Below, piece after piece: positions 43,720 to 53,089 of a DNA stretch of 64,000 bases. This DNA comes from Streptomyces sp. G-G2 (GTDB lineage Bacteria; Actinomycetota; Actinomycetes; Streptomycetales; Streptomycetaceae), in contig NZ_JASISO010000018.1 in NCBI RefSeq assembly GCF_030063135.1, positions 1 to 64,000 on the forward strand, written 5' to 3'. The notes under the pieces were generated by a model that saw only the letters and a list, made by a program, of their open reading frames with translations, did no database searches and was not told the origin of the DNA. Position 1 is the first letter of the stretch, and each line of letters starts with the position of its first letter. The position numbers were made by a program, and so were the translations under genes.

Positions 43720-44259
43720 ATGGCTGTCCTTCGAAAGCTCGCCCGCCCCCTGCTCGCCGCCCCGTTCGTCACCGGCGGACTGCGCACCCTGCGCCGTCCC
43801 GACGCCGTCGCGGAAGTCCTCCAACCCGTCGTCCGGGCGGTCGGGGAACGTGTCCCGGCCCTCGCCGGAGATCCGCTGCGCCTGGTACGCGTCACCGGCA
43901 CGATCCAGGCCGCGGCCGGTCTGCTGCTCGCGACGGGGCGTGCCCCACGCCTGGCCGCGCTCACGCTCGCCGCCTCGCTGGTACCGACCTCCCTCGCCGC
44001 ACACGCCTACTGGACGGTGGAGGACCCGGAGGAGCGCGCACGACAGCGCGCTCACTTCCTGACCGACCTATCCGCCCTGGGAGGGCTCCTCATCGCCGCC
44101 GCGGACACCCACGGCAAGCCCTCGCTCGCCTACCGCTCCCGGCACGCGCTCGACCACCGGCACCCGGTGAAGGCGGTCCGCCGTCCGGCCCGCACGCTCG
44201 CGGCGCATACCGCCGACCGCGCCAAGGCGGTCGCAGCCGCTCTCCCCGGCGCACGCTGA
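43720..44259 (+). CDS. DoxX family membrane protein
   Basis: 179 residues starting MAVLRKLARPLLAAPFVTGG. DoxX proteins have four membrane helices; here they are LLAAPFVTGGLRTL, VTGTIQAAAGLLLATG, LAALTLAASLVPTSLAAHAY and LTDLSALGGLLIAAAD. LRTLRRPDAVAEVL and a basic C-terminus (KAVRRPARTLAAHTADRAKA) flank them. The family forms redox-linked membrane complexes in some actinobacteria, but this member's role is unknown. It stands alone with no obvious operator. Confidence 0.75.
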   Translation: MAVLRKLARPLLAAPFVTGGLRTLRRPDAVAEVLQPVVRAVGERVPALAGDPLRLVRVTGTIQAAAGLLLATGRAPRLAALTLAASLVPTSLAAHAYWTVEDPEERARQRAHFLTDLSALGGLLIAAADTHGKPSLAYRSRHALDHRHPVKAVRRPARTLAAHTADRAKAVAAALPGAR

Positions 44260-44784
44260 CGGCCGACCGACCCGCTGCCGCACCCGGCTTCGCGGGCTGC
44301 ATCCCTATGGATGGACCGCGTGACCGGATCGCGCACCATACGGGTCGGGTCCCGACCCCCCTGACCGCCGCCGGTCAGGACCCGACCTCAACGACGAGGA
44401 GCACCACATGGCAGACGCACGCCCCGCTTCGTCACGGAAACCCTGGCCGTCCTCGCCCGCAGCGCCCGGCGACGCCGTGGTGCGGACACGTCGGCCAGCT
44501 GCCCGACCGCCTCCGAGCACCGCTCGGGCACCGGCCGTGTGGGTGGGGCCGAACCGCGTGGCACGGCGCGGCGGCGGTGCCGGGACGGCTCCGCCGGTGC
44601 TTCGGGCGCAGCGGACCGTCGCGAGCGCAACGCCCAGGATGTGGTCGTGTCCCGTACCACCAGCCCCGACGACCTGGCCTCGCTCCTCGCGATGCTGGAC
44701 CTGCGGCCCGAGCGCGACTGAGGGGCGGCGCGACAGGCAGACCGCGTCCGGCGGTGGTCCGGCGGTAGTCTCACCGCCGCGGGT
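44260..44784. other. 525-bp gap with a possible decayed small gene
   Basis: A plus-strand frame ending DDLASLLAMLDLRPERD at about 44721 looks coding-like, but the upstream part is arginine-rich noise without a convincing start. No further feature was seen. Confidence 0.35.
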
Positions 44785-45939
44785 CTAGGGACTCACTCGC
44801 CGGTGCGGGCGCCGGTGCCGGCGTCGCAGGTTTTGACTACGCCGTCCAGGAACCACGTACCCATCGGGCAGCTGCGCCGCTCCGTACGCGATGCCGCGGT
44901 GTCCCACCGTGCCGCTACCCCCACGGTCGAAGACAGAAGGCAGACCGCGGTCGTGCCTCGCGGACAGGAAATCCCGGAACACCTGGGCGGAGCGCGGGTT
45001 CTGCCCGCACTGCCACACGCCGTGCGGGCAGTAGTCGGTGATGCTGTGGTAGAGCGGCTTGTGCTCGGCGATCCATGCCAGCATGTTCCCCATGTAGTCG
45101 GGGTTGTCGCCGTTCCGGAACAGCCCCCACTCGGGGTACGAGATCCGCTTGCCGTGCGCCCTCGCGAAGTCGACCTGATGCCGGAGGCCGTAGGGCTGAG
45201 TGACGTAGTCGTCGAAGGTCTCACCGGGCGGCTGGTCGTAGGAGTCCATGCCCACGACATCGACCACGTCGTCGCCGGGATAGCACGTGGTCCAGGCGAT
45301 CGCGTCACCGCCGCGGTTGGGAGCGAAGTCGAAACGGAACCGCTGCCCCTTCACCGAGCGCATGGCGGACACGATGCGCCGCCAGTACCTCTTCCAGCTC
45401 TCGGGGTCGGGCCGGCACCGGTGGGTGTAGTCGAAGCCGTTCATCTCCCAGCCGAGCACGATCACCGTGTCCGGCACCTCGAGGCCGACCAGCCGCTTGG
45501 CCAGCCGGTTGAAGTGGTGGTCGTACGCGCCCCGCGCACCGGAGCGGAGCAGCTCGGCGACCCGGCTGTCGGGGACGCGGGCCTCGTTGCCCGCCAGCAT
45601 GGGCACGTTCAGGACGAACAGCCGATCGGCTCTCTCCCCGCGCCACCGTGCCCAGCTGCGCAGGGAATCGGGTGCCCCCTCGATGCTGGACCAGGTGTCG
45701 CCCGGCAGGTAGGTGTGCCCGGCGCGCAGCTCGGTACCCCCGAGCCAGCGTGAGAGTTCCTGCATCCTCGTGACGCCGGGCGAGCCGTAGTGGAGGTAGG
45801 CACCCACCGCGACCTCGTCTGCGGCGCCGCTGCCGGAGGTCTCATGCGGCGGTGTGGCGAGGGTGCCCCCGGTGGCGACCAGGATGGCAGCGGCCGTACT
45901 CACGCAGGCGCCCGCAAGCCAGCGCCCTCGATGGGACAT
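44785..45939 (-). CDS. Secreted glycoside hydrolase family 26 protein
   Basis: 384 residues from ATG 45939. The signal peptide (MSHRGRWLAGACVSTAAAIL ... GGTLA) precedes a (beta/alpha)8 barrel. The acid/base Glu is in VLGWEMNGFDYTHR (about residue 165) and the nucleophile Glu in KRISYPEWGLF (about residue 264). GH26 members are beta-mannanases or beta-1,3-xylanase/endoglucanase-type enzymes; WGMDSYDQPPG-like loops do not settle which. The last 55 residues are arginine-rich and unlike the family, suggesting a frameshifted or read-through end. Confidence 0.8.
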   Translation of the reverse strand: MSHRGRWLAGACVSTAAAILVATGGTLATPPHETSGSGAADEVAVGAYLHYGSPGVTRMQELSRWLGGTELRAGHTYLPGDTWSSIEGAPDSLRSWARWRGERADRLFVLNVPMLAGNEARVPDSRVAELLRSGARGAYDHHFNRLAKRLVGLEVPDTVIVLGWEMNGFDYTHRCRPDPESWKRYWRRIVSAMRSVKGQRFRFDFAPNRGGDAIAWTTCYPGDDVVDVVGMDSYDQPPGETFDDYVTQPYGLRHQVDFARAHGKRISYPEWGLFRNGDNPDYMGNMLAWIAEHKPLYHSITDYCPHGVWQCGQNPRSAQVFRDFLSARHDRGLPSVFDRGGSGTVGHRGIAYGAAQLPDGYVVPGRRSQNLRRRHRRPHRRVSP

Positions 45940-46276
45940 GGTGTCTCCACACGTTTCGCAAAAAGATGTGTCTGGCAGCGACCATGACATCTTCTCCGAC
46001 TGGCGTCCCGCCCGGTGCCCGGAGCCTGGGCCATTCGCGGCACGTGCCGCGAACGGCCCAGGTGGGCGGCACACCGCCGACGTCCGAGAACTCGCACGGC
46101 TGACCCTCGGTGGCCGATCTGCCGACGATCCCTCGCCGGAGCAGGTCGAGGCCGGGGTTGAACTCGCCGGGCTCTCCCCGGACCTGGACCTTCGACCAGG
46201 TCGGCCAGGCGCCGGCCGTCTGTGCACCTGTACCTGTATCCGCCTTCCCCTGGTGTGCACCGCGGCCGACCCCGTG
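45940..46276. other. Gap between two secreted-protein genes
   Basis: Holds the 38-bp palindrome at 46025-46062 and an AT-richer stretch near 45950-45990 that is probably the GH26 promoter. No gene was seen. Confidence 0.4.
46025..46062. promoter_or_regulatory. 38-bp palindrome without a loop upstream of the GH26 gene
   Basis: CCTGGGCCATTCGCGGCAC is directly followed by GTGCCGCGAACGGCCCAGG, 18 of 19 positions matching with no loop. It lies about 90 bp upstream of the GH26 start and 215 bp downstream of the previous gene. The dyad centred on CACGTG could be an operator or a terminator. Confidence 0.6.
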
Positions 46277-47260
46277 CTACTTGTTCACGTGGGCGACGAG
46301 GAGGTTGGGGTCCTTGGCCGTGACGTAGGCCGCGCTCAGGACGTAGGCGGTGTCGCCGCGCAGGGCGATGGACGTGGGGTTCTGCAGCCCGTCGGCGGCG
46401 GTCAGGACGATGGAGTGGGTGCCGTCGGTCTGGATGAGGGCGACTTCGCTGGGGCCATTGAGGGCGGCCAGGATCTGGTCGCCCTGGCCGGTGAAGGCGA
46501 AGCCGTCGATCCCGGCCAAACCGGTGGCCCGGGTCTCGGCCGCGCCGGCGTTCCCTCCCCGCAGGACGGGGACGCGCAGGAGGGTGCCCCGGTCGAGGTT
46601 GGTGGCCCACAGCGCCCCGCCCCGGACCTTCAGCCCGTTGGCCCCGAGGAATCCGGTGGAGGCCAGTTCGGGGGCGTTGGACCAAGTACGGGGGGTGCCG
46701 CCCGCGGTGGGCACGCTCGAGATGGTGCCGAGGACGGAGTCGGTGACGTAGAGGGTGTGGGTCCGGGGATCCAGCGCCAGGCCGTTGGGTAGGCCGGCCG
46801 CGGGCAGCGCGGCGATGCGCTGCGGTTCGCCGCCCGGGCGCAGCCGCCACAGGCCGGTCAGATCGGCGGTGCCGGTGGCGTACAGGAAGTACAGCGTGCC
46901 GTCATGCGCGCGGACGATCCCGGTGGTCAGGGCGAAGCCCAGGACGGGAGTATGGATGCCGCCGTCGGCGGGTGCGGGCAGGGTGGCCAGGATCCGGGTG
47001 GCTCCCGTGGGGTCGATGCGGGCGACCTGCCGGGCGGCGGCGAAGGTGACGTACGCGCTGCCATCGGGAGCCAGGGCGATGTTCTCAGGCGTCTGGTGCC
47101 GGGCCAGGTCGAAGTGCCCGGCGATGCGCGCGCAGCTCAGTGGGGCGGAGACGGCCGACGCGACGCCGGGGCCGGCCGTGGCGACGACAGCCGCGGTCAG
47201 GACGGCGGCTGACATGGCCGTCTTGGACATCTTGTTCTTGGACAACCTGTTCTTGAACAT
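46277..47260 (-). CDS. Secreted NHL/SMP-30-like beta-propeller protein
   Basis: 327 residues from ATG 47260 (GTGAGGG upstream; a start at 47284 is less likely). A signal peptide (MSAAVLTAAVVATAGPGVAS) is followed by repeated propeller blades: TPENIALAPDGSAYVTFAAA, NGLALDPRTHTLYVTDSVLG, NGLKVRGGALWATNLDRGTL and NPTSIALRGDTAYVLSAAY. The fold matches gluconolactonase/NHL proteins, but the metal-binding residues cannot be confirmed by eye. It is the partner of the MmyB-type regulator gene, which starts further upstream on the same strand. Confidence 0.75.
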   Translation of the reverse strand: MFKNRLSKNKMSKTAMSAAVLTAAVVATAGPGVASAVSAPLSCARIAGHFDLARHQTPENIALAPDGSAYVTFAAARQVARIDPTGATRILATLPAPADGGIHTPVLGFALTTGIVRAHDGTLYFLYATGTADLTGLWRLRPGGEPQRIAALPAAGLPNGLALDPRTHTLYVTDSVLGTISSVPTAGGTPRTWSNAPELASTGFLGANGLKVRGGALWATNLDRGTLLRVPVLRGGNAGAAETRATGLAGIDGFAFTGQGDQILAALNGPSEVALIQTDGTHSIVLTAADGLQNPTSIALRGDTAYVLSAAYVTAKDPNLLVAHVNK

Positions 47261-47347
47261 GGATCCCTCACTGTTTTCGGGCATGCGGCAGCGGTACGCC
47301 GACGCACGGGGTTACGGGAGGCTTCGGTCAGGGCGTGGTGCGTCGGA

Positions 47348-48235
47348 TCAGCCGGCGTCGGTCAGGGCTCCCGGTCGCGCCGGTTCGTCCTGCGGGCTGA
47401 CCTGGGCGAGGAGGGCCAGCGCGGTCCGCGAGGGCGAGCCGGCCTCCGTGGTGGCGACCACGATGTTCTGGTCTGCGCCTTGGCCCAAGGTCTGCTGAGT
47501 GACGGTCAGCGGGCCGAGCAGCGGATGGCGCATCTCGTAGGTGGCGACAGCGCATGCCTTGACGCGGTGGTCGGCCCACATCGAGGCGAACTCCGTGCTC
47601 TTCGCGCTCAGTTCACCCACGAGAGCGTGCAGCGCGGTGTCGTCCGGATGCCCGCCTGCCACCAGGCGCAGATTCCCCACCACGGCCCGGGCCTTGGTCG
47701 GCCAGTCCGCGTACAGGTCACGGGTGTGCGCGTCGAGGAACACCAGTCGGGCCATGTTGGGTCGCTCCGCCGGTCGGTCAGCGGCGCCCGGATCCAGGTG
47801 TCCGGCGAACAGCGCGTGGCCCAGCCGGTTCCACGCCAGGACGTCACTGCGGCGGCCGGTCACGATCACCGGAACGTGGGCCAGCGCCTCCAGCAGCTGG
47901 CCGGTAGCCTCCGCCACCCGCTCCGGGGCAGGCCGCCGGCCTCGGGCCGGGCCCTTGTCCGGCCGGGCCAGGTTGTGCAGGTGCAGGCGCTCCGTCTCCT
48001 CCAGCCGCAGGGCCCGGGCGATCGCGTCCAGCACCTGCGGCGAAGCGTTCAGGGAGTGCCCCTGTTCCAGCCGGGTGTAGTAGGAGGCGCTCACCCCTGC
48101 CAGCAGCGCCAGCTCCTCGCGCCGAAGGCCCGGCACGCGCCGCCGCTCCCCGTAGGTGGGCACGCCGACCTCCTCGGGCAGCAGCTGGGAGCGCCTTGTC
48201 CGCAGGAAGTCCCCGAGCCGCACTGTTCCGTTCAT
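47348..48235 (-). CDS. MmyB-type helix-turn-helix regulator
   Basis: 295 residues. The N-terminal XRE helix-turn-helix (LGDFLRTRRSQLLPEEVGVP, GLRREELALLAGVSASYYTR, LEQGHSLNASPQVLDAIARA) precedes the MmyB-like ligand-binding PAS domain (VPVIVTGRRSDVLAWNRLGH, ADWPTKARAVVGNLRLVAGG and HPLLGPLTVTQQTL). Such regulators usually control a neighbouring gene, often an oxidoreductase. Here the nearest downstream gene is the propeller protein at 46277, 87 bp away. The ligand is unknown. Confidence 0.85.
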   Translation of the reverse strand: MNGTVRLGDFLRTRRSQLLPEEVGVPTYGERRRVPGLRREELALLAGVSASYYTRLEQGHSLNASPQVLDAIARALRLEETERLHLHNLARPDKGPARGRRPAPERVAEATGQLLEALAHVPVIVTGRRSDVLAWNRLGHALFAGHLDPGAADRPAERPNMARLVFLDAHTRDLYADWPTKARAVVGNLRLVAGGHPDDTALHALVGELSAKSTEFASMWADHRVKACAVATYEMRHPLLGPLTVTQQTLGQGADQNIVVATTEAGSPSRTALALLAQVSPQDEPARPGALTDAG

Positions 48236-48530
48236 GGGTCCGAGTATGGATCGAGCCCCACCGCGCAGCCTGCCCCTGGCGGGGATGGGCACCGGCGGGT
48301 CCGGGTCCCCGCCAGGACGGCGATGAGGTGGGCGGCGCCGCCCCGGCAATCCCGGGCCGTGGCCGGTCGTCGGACCCGACCGTCCGCGACGTGGGGGTGG
48401 ACGCCGAGGCGTCGGGGAGTCCCCAACTTCGCGGCCGATGCGGGTGGTTGGCGGGGATCCGGAATCGGCGGTTGGCAACGTTTCCGTCGCGGCCGTCGGT
48501 AATCTGGCCAAAACCCTTCCGGCGCGATGC
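48236..48530. other. Divergent region between regulator and collagenase
   Basis: About 300 bp with no supported gene; it becomes AT-rich toward the palindrome at 48531. Confidence 0.4.
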
Positions 48531-48552
48531 GACATGTGAAATTTTACATGTC
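48531..48552. promoter_or_regulatory. 22-bp palindrome upstream of collagenase
   Basis: GACATGTGAAA and TTTTACATGTC are near-perfect inverted arms (10 of 11) in an AT-rich island, 60 bp upstream of the collagenase start. Such islands are unusual here, so it is a probable operator or promoter core. Confidence 0.7.
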
Positions 48553-48611
48553 ACACATCAACTGCCCGTGTCCCCAGCACGCGGCCACAACGGCCCCGGA
48601 GGCCCCCACAG

Positions 48612-50930
48612 ATGCGTCATTCCTTCCGGATATCCACGGCCACCGCGCGCAGACTTCCTGCACTCGGCGCAGCCGTCTTCATCGCGTTCGGCCTGCTCAC
48701 TCCTCAGAGCCAAGCCGCCTCCGTCGGCGTCACGACCCCGGCCGGTGCGAACACACGGGGAACCGCGGCCTCGGCACCGCGGTCGATCCCGGTCCCCAAG
48801 TCGCCCGCCGCCATGAGCAACGGCTCCGGCTTCCGGATCTCCTCGCAGGACAGTGCCGAGGAGTCCGCCCCGGCGCCCGCCCCGACCGTCAAGGCCGGCA
48901 AGCAGTCCTCGGCCGCCGCCGGGGACGAGTGCGGCGACATCTCCGGCGTGATCAACGCCACGGGCAGCGCGTTGGTCCAGCAGCTCAGGTCACTACCCCG
49001 GATCGCCTGCACCTACCCGCTGTTCAACCTCACCGGGGAGAACGCGCGGAAGGCCTTCGGTGAGGCCCAGATGGTCACCGTCGCCAACGCGCTGCACGAC
49101 ACCTCCACCAGCTACTCGGGCAACAACAGTGCCGCGATAGGGCAGTTGGTGCTGTTCCTGCGCGCCGGCTACTACGTGCAGGACAACAACGCGGACGTCG
49201 TCGGTGATTACGGCACGGCGCTGGACAGCGCGGCGCGCGGCGCACTGGACGCCTTCTTCGCCTCCCCGCGCAGCAAGGACGTCACCGACGCCAACGGCGA
49301 GATCTTCAACGAGGTCGTGACGCTGATCGACAGCACCCACGCGGCCGGCCGGTACGCCGGCGTCGTCAAGTGGATGCTCGGTAGCTACGACGGCACCTGG
49401 CCCGGCCAGATGAACCTCGCCATGCAGCACGTCGAATGGGTCGTCGAGAACGGATTCAAGGCCAAGAACGACGACCGCGGCTGGCGGGCCGCCCTCAAGG
49501 CCGACCCCACCATCCTCGACACCTGGGCCGGCTTCATCACGCGCAACGGCGCGCAGCTGAACCGCCTGGACGTCGTCAGCAACGTCGGCCGCTACCTCGG
49601 CTACGCCCTCGACGTACCCGAGCTCAAGGACCGGGTCCGGCCGCTGCTGAAGGACCTGATCAACCGCTACCCGAACGTCGGCCCCACCGCGCCGATCACC
49701 ATGAACCTGGGCTGGTACACGCGCCAGTACGACAGGAACAACTGCGCGGCCTACGCCATCTGCGACCTGGGCGACCGTGTGCTCCCGGCGATCCTGCCGA
49801 TCCAGCACACGTGCACCCCGGGCCTGAAGATCCGCGCCCAGGACATGTCCCCCGGACAGCTGGCGGGTACCTGTACCAGCCTGGTCGGCCAGGACGCCTA
49901 CTTCCACCGGGTCATCGGCGACAAGGGCTCGATCCCCGGTGACGTGAACTCCAACCTCGAGGTCGTCGTCTTCGACGACCACACCCAGTACTCGCTGTAC
50001 GCCTGGGCCATCTACAACATCGACGTCGACAACGGCGGCATGTACGAGGAGGGCAACCCGGCCGCCGCCGGCAACCAGGCCCGCTTCATCGCCCACGAGG
50101 CCGACTGGCTGCGCCCCGACTTCCAGATCTGGAACCTCAACCACGAGTACACCCACTACCTCGACGGCCGCTACAACATGGCCGGCGACTTCGAGGCCGG
50201 CATGACCACCCCGACCATCTGGTGGGTCGAGGGCATCGCCGAGAACATCTCGTACGGCTACCGGGGCGAGCGCAACGCCGCCGCGATCGGCGAGGCGGGG
50301 AAGAAGACCTACAAGCTCAGCGACCTGTTCGACACCGTCTACAGCCAGGACGCGGACCCCGACGTCAACTCCAACCGGATCTACCGTTGGGGCTTCCTCG
50401 CGGTCCGCTACATGCTCCAGGCGCACCCCGCCGACGTAGAGACCGTGCTCGGCAAGTACCGCACCGGTGACTGGAACGGTGCCCGCACCTTCCTGAAGCA
50501 GACGATCGGCACCAGCTACGACGCCGGCTTCGCCACCTGGCTGACGACCACCTGCGCGACCAGCGACTGCGGCCCCCTGCCGGAGGCCTCGTCCACCCCG
50601 CTCTGCACCATCAGCGACCCCCGCCAGTTCGACAAGAACTGCCGCCGGGACAACCTCGCGGCCGCCACCGGCAACTACAGCTACCACTTCGTGTACCTGC
50701 CGACCGGCGTCAAGCAACTGACCATCACCAGCAGCGGCGGTACCGGCAACGCCGACCTGTACTACGGCGGTAGCAGCTGGGCCACCACCAGCAGCTACCA
50801 GGTGAAGTCCACCAACGCAGGCAACGGCGAGACCCTGACGATCGACAGCCCTCCCTCCGGCTGGGTCTACTTCAGCCTCGCCGCCGCGCAGGACTTCAGC
50901 GGTGTGAGCGTCTCCACACAGTCCAAGTGA
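48612..50930 (+). CDS. Secreted M9 family collagenase
   Basis: 772 residues. The signal peptide (LPALGAAVFIAFGLLTPQSQ) is followed by an N-terminal activator domain and the peptidase domain. Its HEXXH zinc motif reads NHEYTHYLDGRYNMAG (about residue 511), with the third zinc ligand Glu in IWWVEGIAENISYGYRGE. The C-terminal part is a PPC-type beta-sandwich (NYSYHFVYLPTGVKQLTITS, YQVKSTNAGNGETLTIDSP, YFSLAAAQDFSGVSV). It should be exported and degrade collagen-like protein. It has a tight operator upstream and a strong terminator downstream. Confidence 0.9.
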   Translation: MRHSFRISTATARRLPALGAAVFIAFGLLTPQSQAASVGVTTPAGANTRGTAASAPRSIPVPKSPAAMSNGSGFRISSQDSAEESAPAPAPTVKAGKQSSAAAGDECGDISGVINATGSALVQQLRSLPRIACTYPLFNLTGENARKAFGEAQMVTVANALHDTSTSYSGNNSAAIGQLVLFLRAGYYVQDNNADVVGDYGTALDSAARGALDAFFASPRSKDVTDANGEIFNEVVTLIDSTHAAGRYAGVVKWMLGSYDGTWPGQMNLAMQHVEWVVENGFKAKNDDRGWRAALKADPTILDTWAGFITRNGAQLNRLDVVSNVGRYLGYALDVPELKDRVRPLLKDLINRYPNVGPTAPITMNLGWYTRQYDRNNCAAYAICDLGDRVLPAILPIQHTCTPGLKIRAQDMSPGQLAGTCTSLVGQDAYFHRVIGDKGSIPGDVNSNLEVVVFDDHTQYSLYAWAIYNIDVDNGGMYEEGNPAAAGNQARFIAHEADWLRPDFQIWNLNHEYTHYLDGRYNMAGDFEAGMTTPTIWWVEGIAENISYGYRGERNAAAIGEAGKKTYKLSDLFDTVYSQDADPDVNSNRIYRWGFLAVRYMLQAHPADVETVLGKYRTGDWNGARTFLKQTIGTSYDAGFATWLTTTCATSDCGPLPEASSTPLCTISDPRQFDKNCRRDNLAAATGNYSYHFVYLPTGVKQLTITSSGGTGNADLYYGGSSWATTSSYQVKSTNAGNGETLTIDSPPSGWVYFSLAAAQDFSGVSVSTQSK

Positions 50931-50934
50931 GCCG

Positions 50935-50974
50935 GTTCGCCGGGGCCGACCGGACCAGCCTGGCCCCGGCGAAC
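50935..50974 (+). terminator. Strong terminator after collagenase
   Basis: GTTCGCCGGGGCC (50935-50947) and GGCCCCGGCGAAC (50962-50974) are perfect 13-bp arms with a 14-nt loop, starting four bases after the collagenase stop. Confidence 0.85.
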
Positions 50975-51301
50975 GCGGATCCGCCGAACAGGTATCTGCC
51001 GAACACGGATCCGCTCGGCAAGGAGAGCCCGGCCGCCCAAGCGGGAGCGGATCGCCCGTACCCGCCGGCGCACCCGACTCCGCTGCCCGTCGTACGGCTC
51101 CACCCACCACACCCCGATCACGGACAGCTGCTCCGGCCACTCCGGGACCAGTGTCGCGGCCCGCCGCACGGCCGGCTCGGCGAGCGCGCGCAGCCGCGCG
51201 GGGCGAGCGGGTCGCGCCGTCGCCCCGGGCGCTGGCAGCGGCAATTCCCCACACAGCGATCGCGGTTGACGTGCCACGGCGCGCACCGGTTTGCTGGGCC
51301 G
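50975..51301. other. 330-bp gap after collagenase
   Basis: No supported gene. CGGATCCG(C) units recur around 50978-51012, following the terminator. Confidence 0.35.
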
Positions 51302-51748
51302 ATGACCGAACTCCGCATCCGGGCGGTGGACGACGACGCCTCGATCTGCGACTGGCAGTACGTCCACAACCTGATCATCCCCGGTGACGTACTGTCCCTC
51401 GACGACGTACGTGCCCGTACTGGCCGAAACCGCATGGAGGCCGCCTACCTCGGCGGCGTTCTGGCCGGCTGCACCACCGTGCGCCCGCCCACCGGCGACA
51501 ACGGCGCCACCGCCACGGTCATCGCCCGTGTCCTGCCCCAGTACCGCCGCCGAGGCTTCGGCACCCGGCTCCACGAACGCGCCCTGGGCCAGGCCCGCGC
51601 ACTGGACGCCCAGGTAATCGAGACCGTGGTGCTGGCCTCCAACCCGGACGGGCTGCGCTTCGCCGAGCGGCACGGCTTCGTCGAGCTCGAACGCTATCTG
51701 CTGCGCGAGGGCGACACCGTGCCCTGGATCGACCTGCGCCTGGCCTGA
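51302..51748 (+). CDS. GNAT family N-acetyltransferase
   Basis: 148 residues from ATG 51302. The acetyl-CoA loop is VLPQYRRRGFGTRLHERALG (about residue 77), and the C-terminal motif is LASNPDGLRFAERHGFVELE. Substrate unknown. A neighbouring SRPBCC gene starts 38 bp later on the same strand and may be co-transcribed. Confidence 0.85.
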   Translation: MTELRIRAVDDDASICDWQYVHNLIIPGDVLSLDDVRARTGRNRMEAAYLGGVLAGCTTVRPPTGDNGATATVIARVLPQYRRRGFGTRLHERALGQARALDAQVIETVVLASNPDGLRFAERHGFVELERYLLREGDTVPWIDLRLA

Positions 51749-51786
51749 TCCGCCGGACGGACCCTGCCCTCCCGCCCCGGCCCCCG

Positions 51787-52317
51787 ATGCGCCCCGCCAA
51801 GCTCCTCACCTGCCGCGGGGCCGGCGTCGACCCCGATGCCCGCGTCCGGCACCGGGCCCAGATCCTCATCAACGCGCCGCTACGCACGGTCTGGAACCTG
51901 CAGGCCGACGTCGAGCGCTGGCCGTCCTGGCAGGCTCCCGTGACGGCAGCGGAACGTCTCGGCAGCGGCCCCCTCCATGAGGGTTCGGCCTTCCGGTGGG
52001 CAACCCCGTTACCCCCCAACCCGACTCCGGCCACCGGCCTGGAGATCACCTCGACCGTCGAGCAGCTCGGCCATCACACCTGCATCCGCTGGACGGGCCC
52101 CGCGATCGGCGAGGGACTGCACATCGACGGCGTCCACGTGTGGACCTTCACCGAGACCCGAGGCGGAGTCCGGGTGAGTACCGAGGAGACCCACACCGGT
52201 CCTCAGGTCGACGCCGACGTCCCCACCGCGAGCGCCATCCTCCGCCAAGGACTCGAAAGTTGGCTGAACCACCTCAGGGCCGCCGCCGAGGCCCATGCCC
52301 ACCACCGCCCGGACTGA
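51787..52317 (+). CDS. SRPBCC family protein
   Basis: 176 residues with the START/Bet v1-like opening HRAQILINAPLRTVWNLQAD, VERWPSWQAPVTAAERL, then TGLEITSTVEQLGHHTCIRW and a C-terminal amphipathic helix (SAILRQGLESWLNHLRAAAE). Such proteins bind hydrophobic ligands; polyketide cyclases and lipid transfer proteins are examples. Specific role unknown. Confidence 0.8.
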   Translation: MRPAKLLTCRGAGVDPDARVRHRAQILINAPLRTVWNLQADVERWPSWQAPVTAAERLGSGPLHEGSAFRWATPLPPNPTPATGLEITSTVEQLGHHTCIRWTGPAIGEGLHIDGVHVWTFTETRGGVRVSTEETHTGPQVDADVPTASAILRQGLESWLNHLRAAAEAHAHHRPD

Positions 52318-52436
52318 TCGACGCGCCAGACCCGCGCGTCAGGCGTGCGAGGAGCGCCGTGAACGGGAGGCCGCCCAGGGAATCCGAAGCGCCACCCACT
52401 GGGCTCAGTTGGCCGAGCTGTTCGACAGCCCCGTCG

Positions 52437-53089
52437 TCAGCATGGGGCCAATGCGATCACCCGGCTCGACGACCCGGTGACCAGGTCGACCGGGAATCGG
52501 CCCACCACGGCCTCGTAGTCGGCGACGATCCCGGGCGAATCAGGGTCGAAGCCGCCGAGGTTGCACTTGAGGTAGGGGCGCGGCAGCATCACCGGCTCGA
52601 GTAGCGGCGTGCCCCCGAAGAGCAGTCCCACGTTGAGGGTCGTACCGCTTTCCGGGAGACCGAGGTAGGCGCTGAAGCGCTCCCGGATCACGTCGTTCGA
52701 CAGGCCGCCGGTTTCCGCGGTGGAGAGCAGGGCGACCGGCTGGCCGGTGCTGCCGCTGGTCTGGGTGAGGAAGAGGCGACCAGGCTCCATCAGGCCGGTC
52801 GCATCACGGCTGATGGAGTCGACGAAATGTTCGCGGAGATCGCTCTTGCGGGCAGCGGGAAGTCGCTCAGCCCCACCTGCTCCCGGCCGCGCAGTGCACG
52901 GTACCGCGGCACCCGTTCCTGGGCGGTGGCGAGCAGCCTGCCCAGTCGCTCGGCCCCCCTGTCCTGGTCGTACCGGGCGAGCTCCTCTATCTCCTGGCGC
53001 TTTTCCCGGAACCAGGAGGATGACGTCTTGCGTGCCATCCGCTCGCGCATGTGCCGGAAGTCGTATGCGAGGTCACTCGGCGGATTCAA
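52437..53089 (-). pseudogene. PaaK-like adenylate-forming ligase, frameshifted and 3'-truncated
   Basis: The N-terminal frame (SSSWFREKRQEIEELARYDQ, LGRLLATAQERVPRYRALRG) starts at TTG 53089 with GGAGAG. It goes out of frame near 52850. The second frame contains the AMP-binding P-loop MEPGRLFLTQTSGSTGQPVA and stops at 52437 after about 215 residues, half the usual length. The adenylate-forming C-terminus is lost, so the gene is non-functional. Confidence 0.8.

Noticed and set aside
48993..51254. 753-aa minus-strand frame over the collagenase
   Set aside because: Val/Gly/Asp-rich antisense shadow; the plus-strand gene has HEXXH and a signal peptide.
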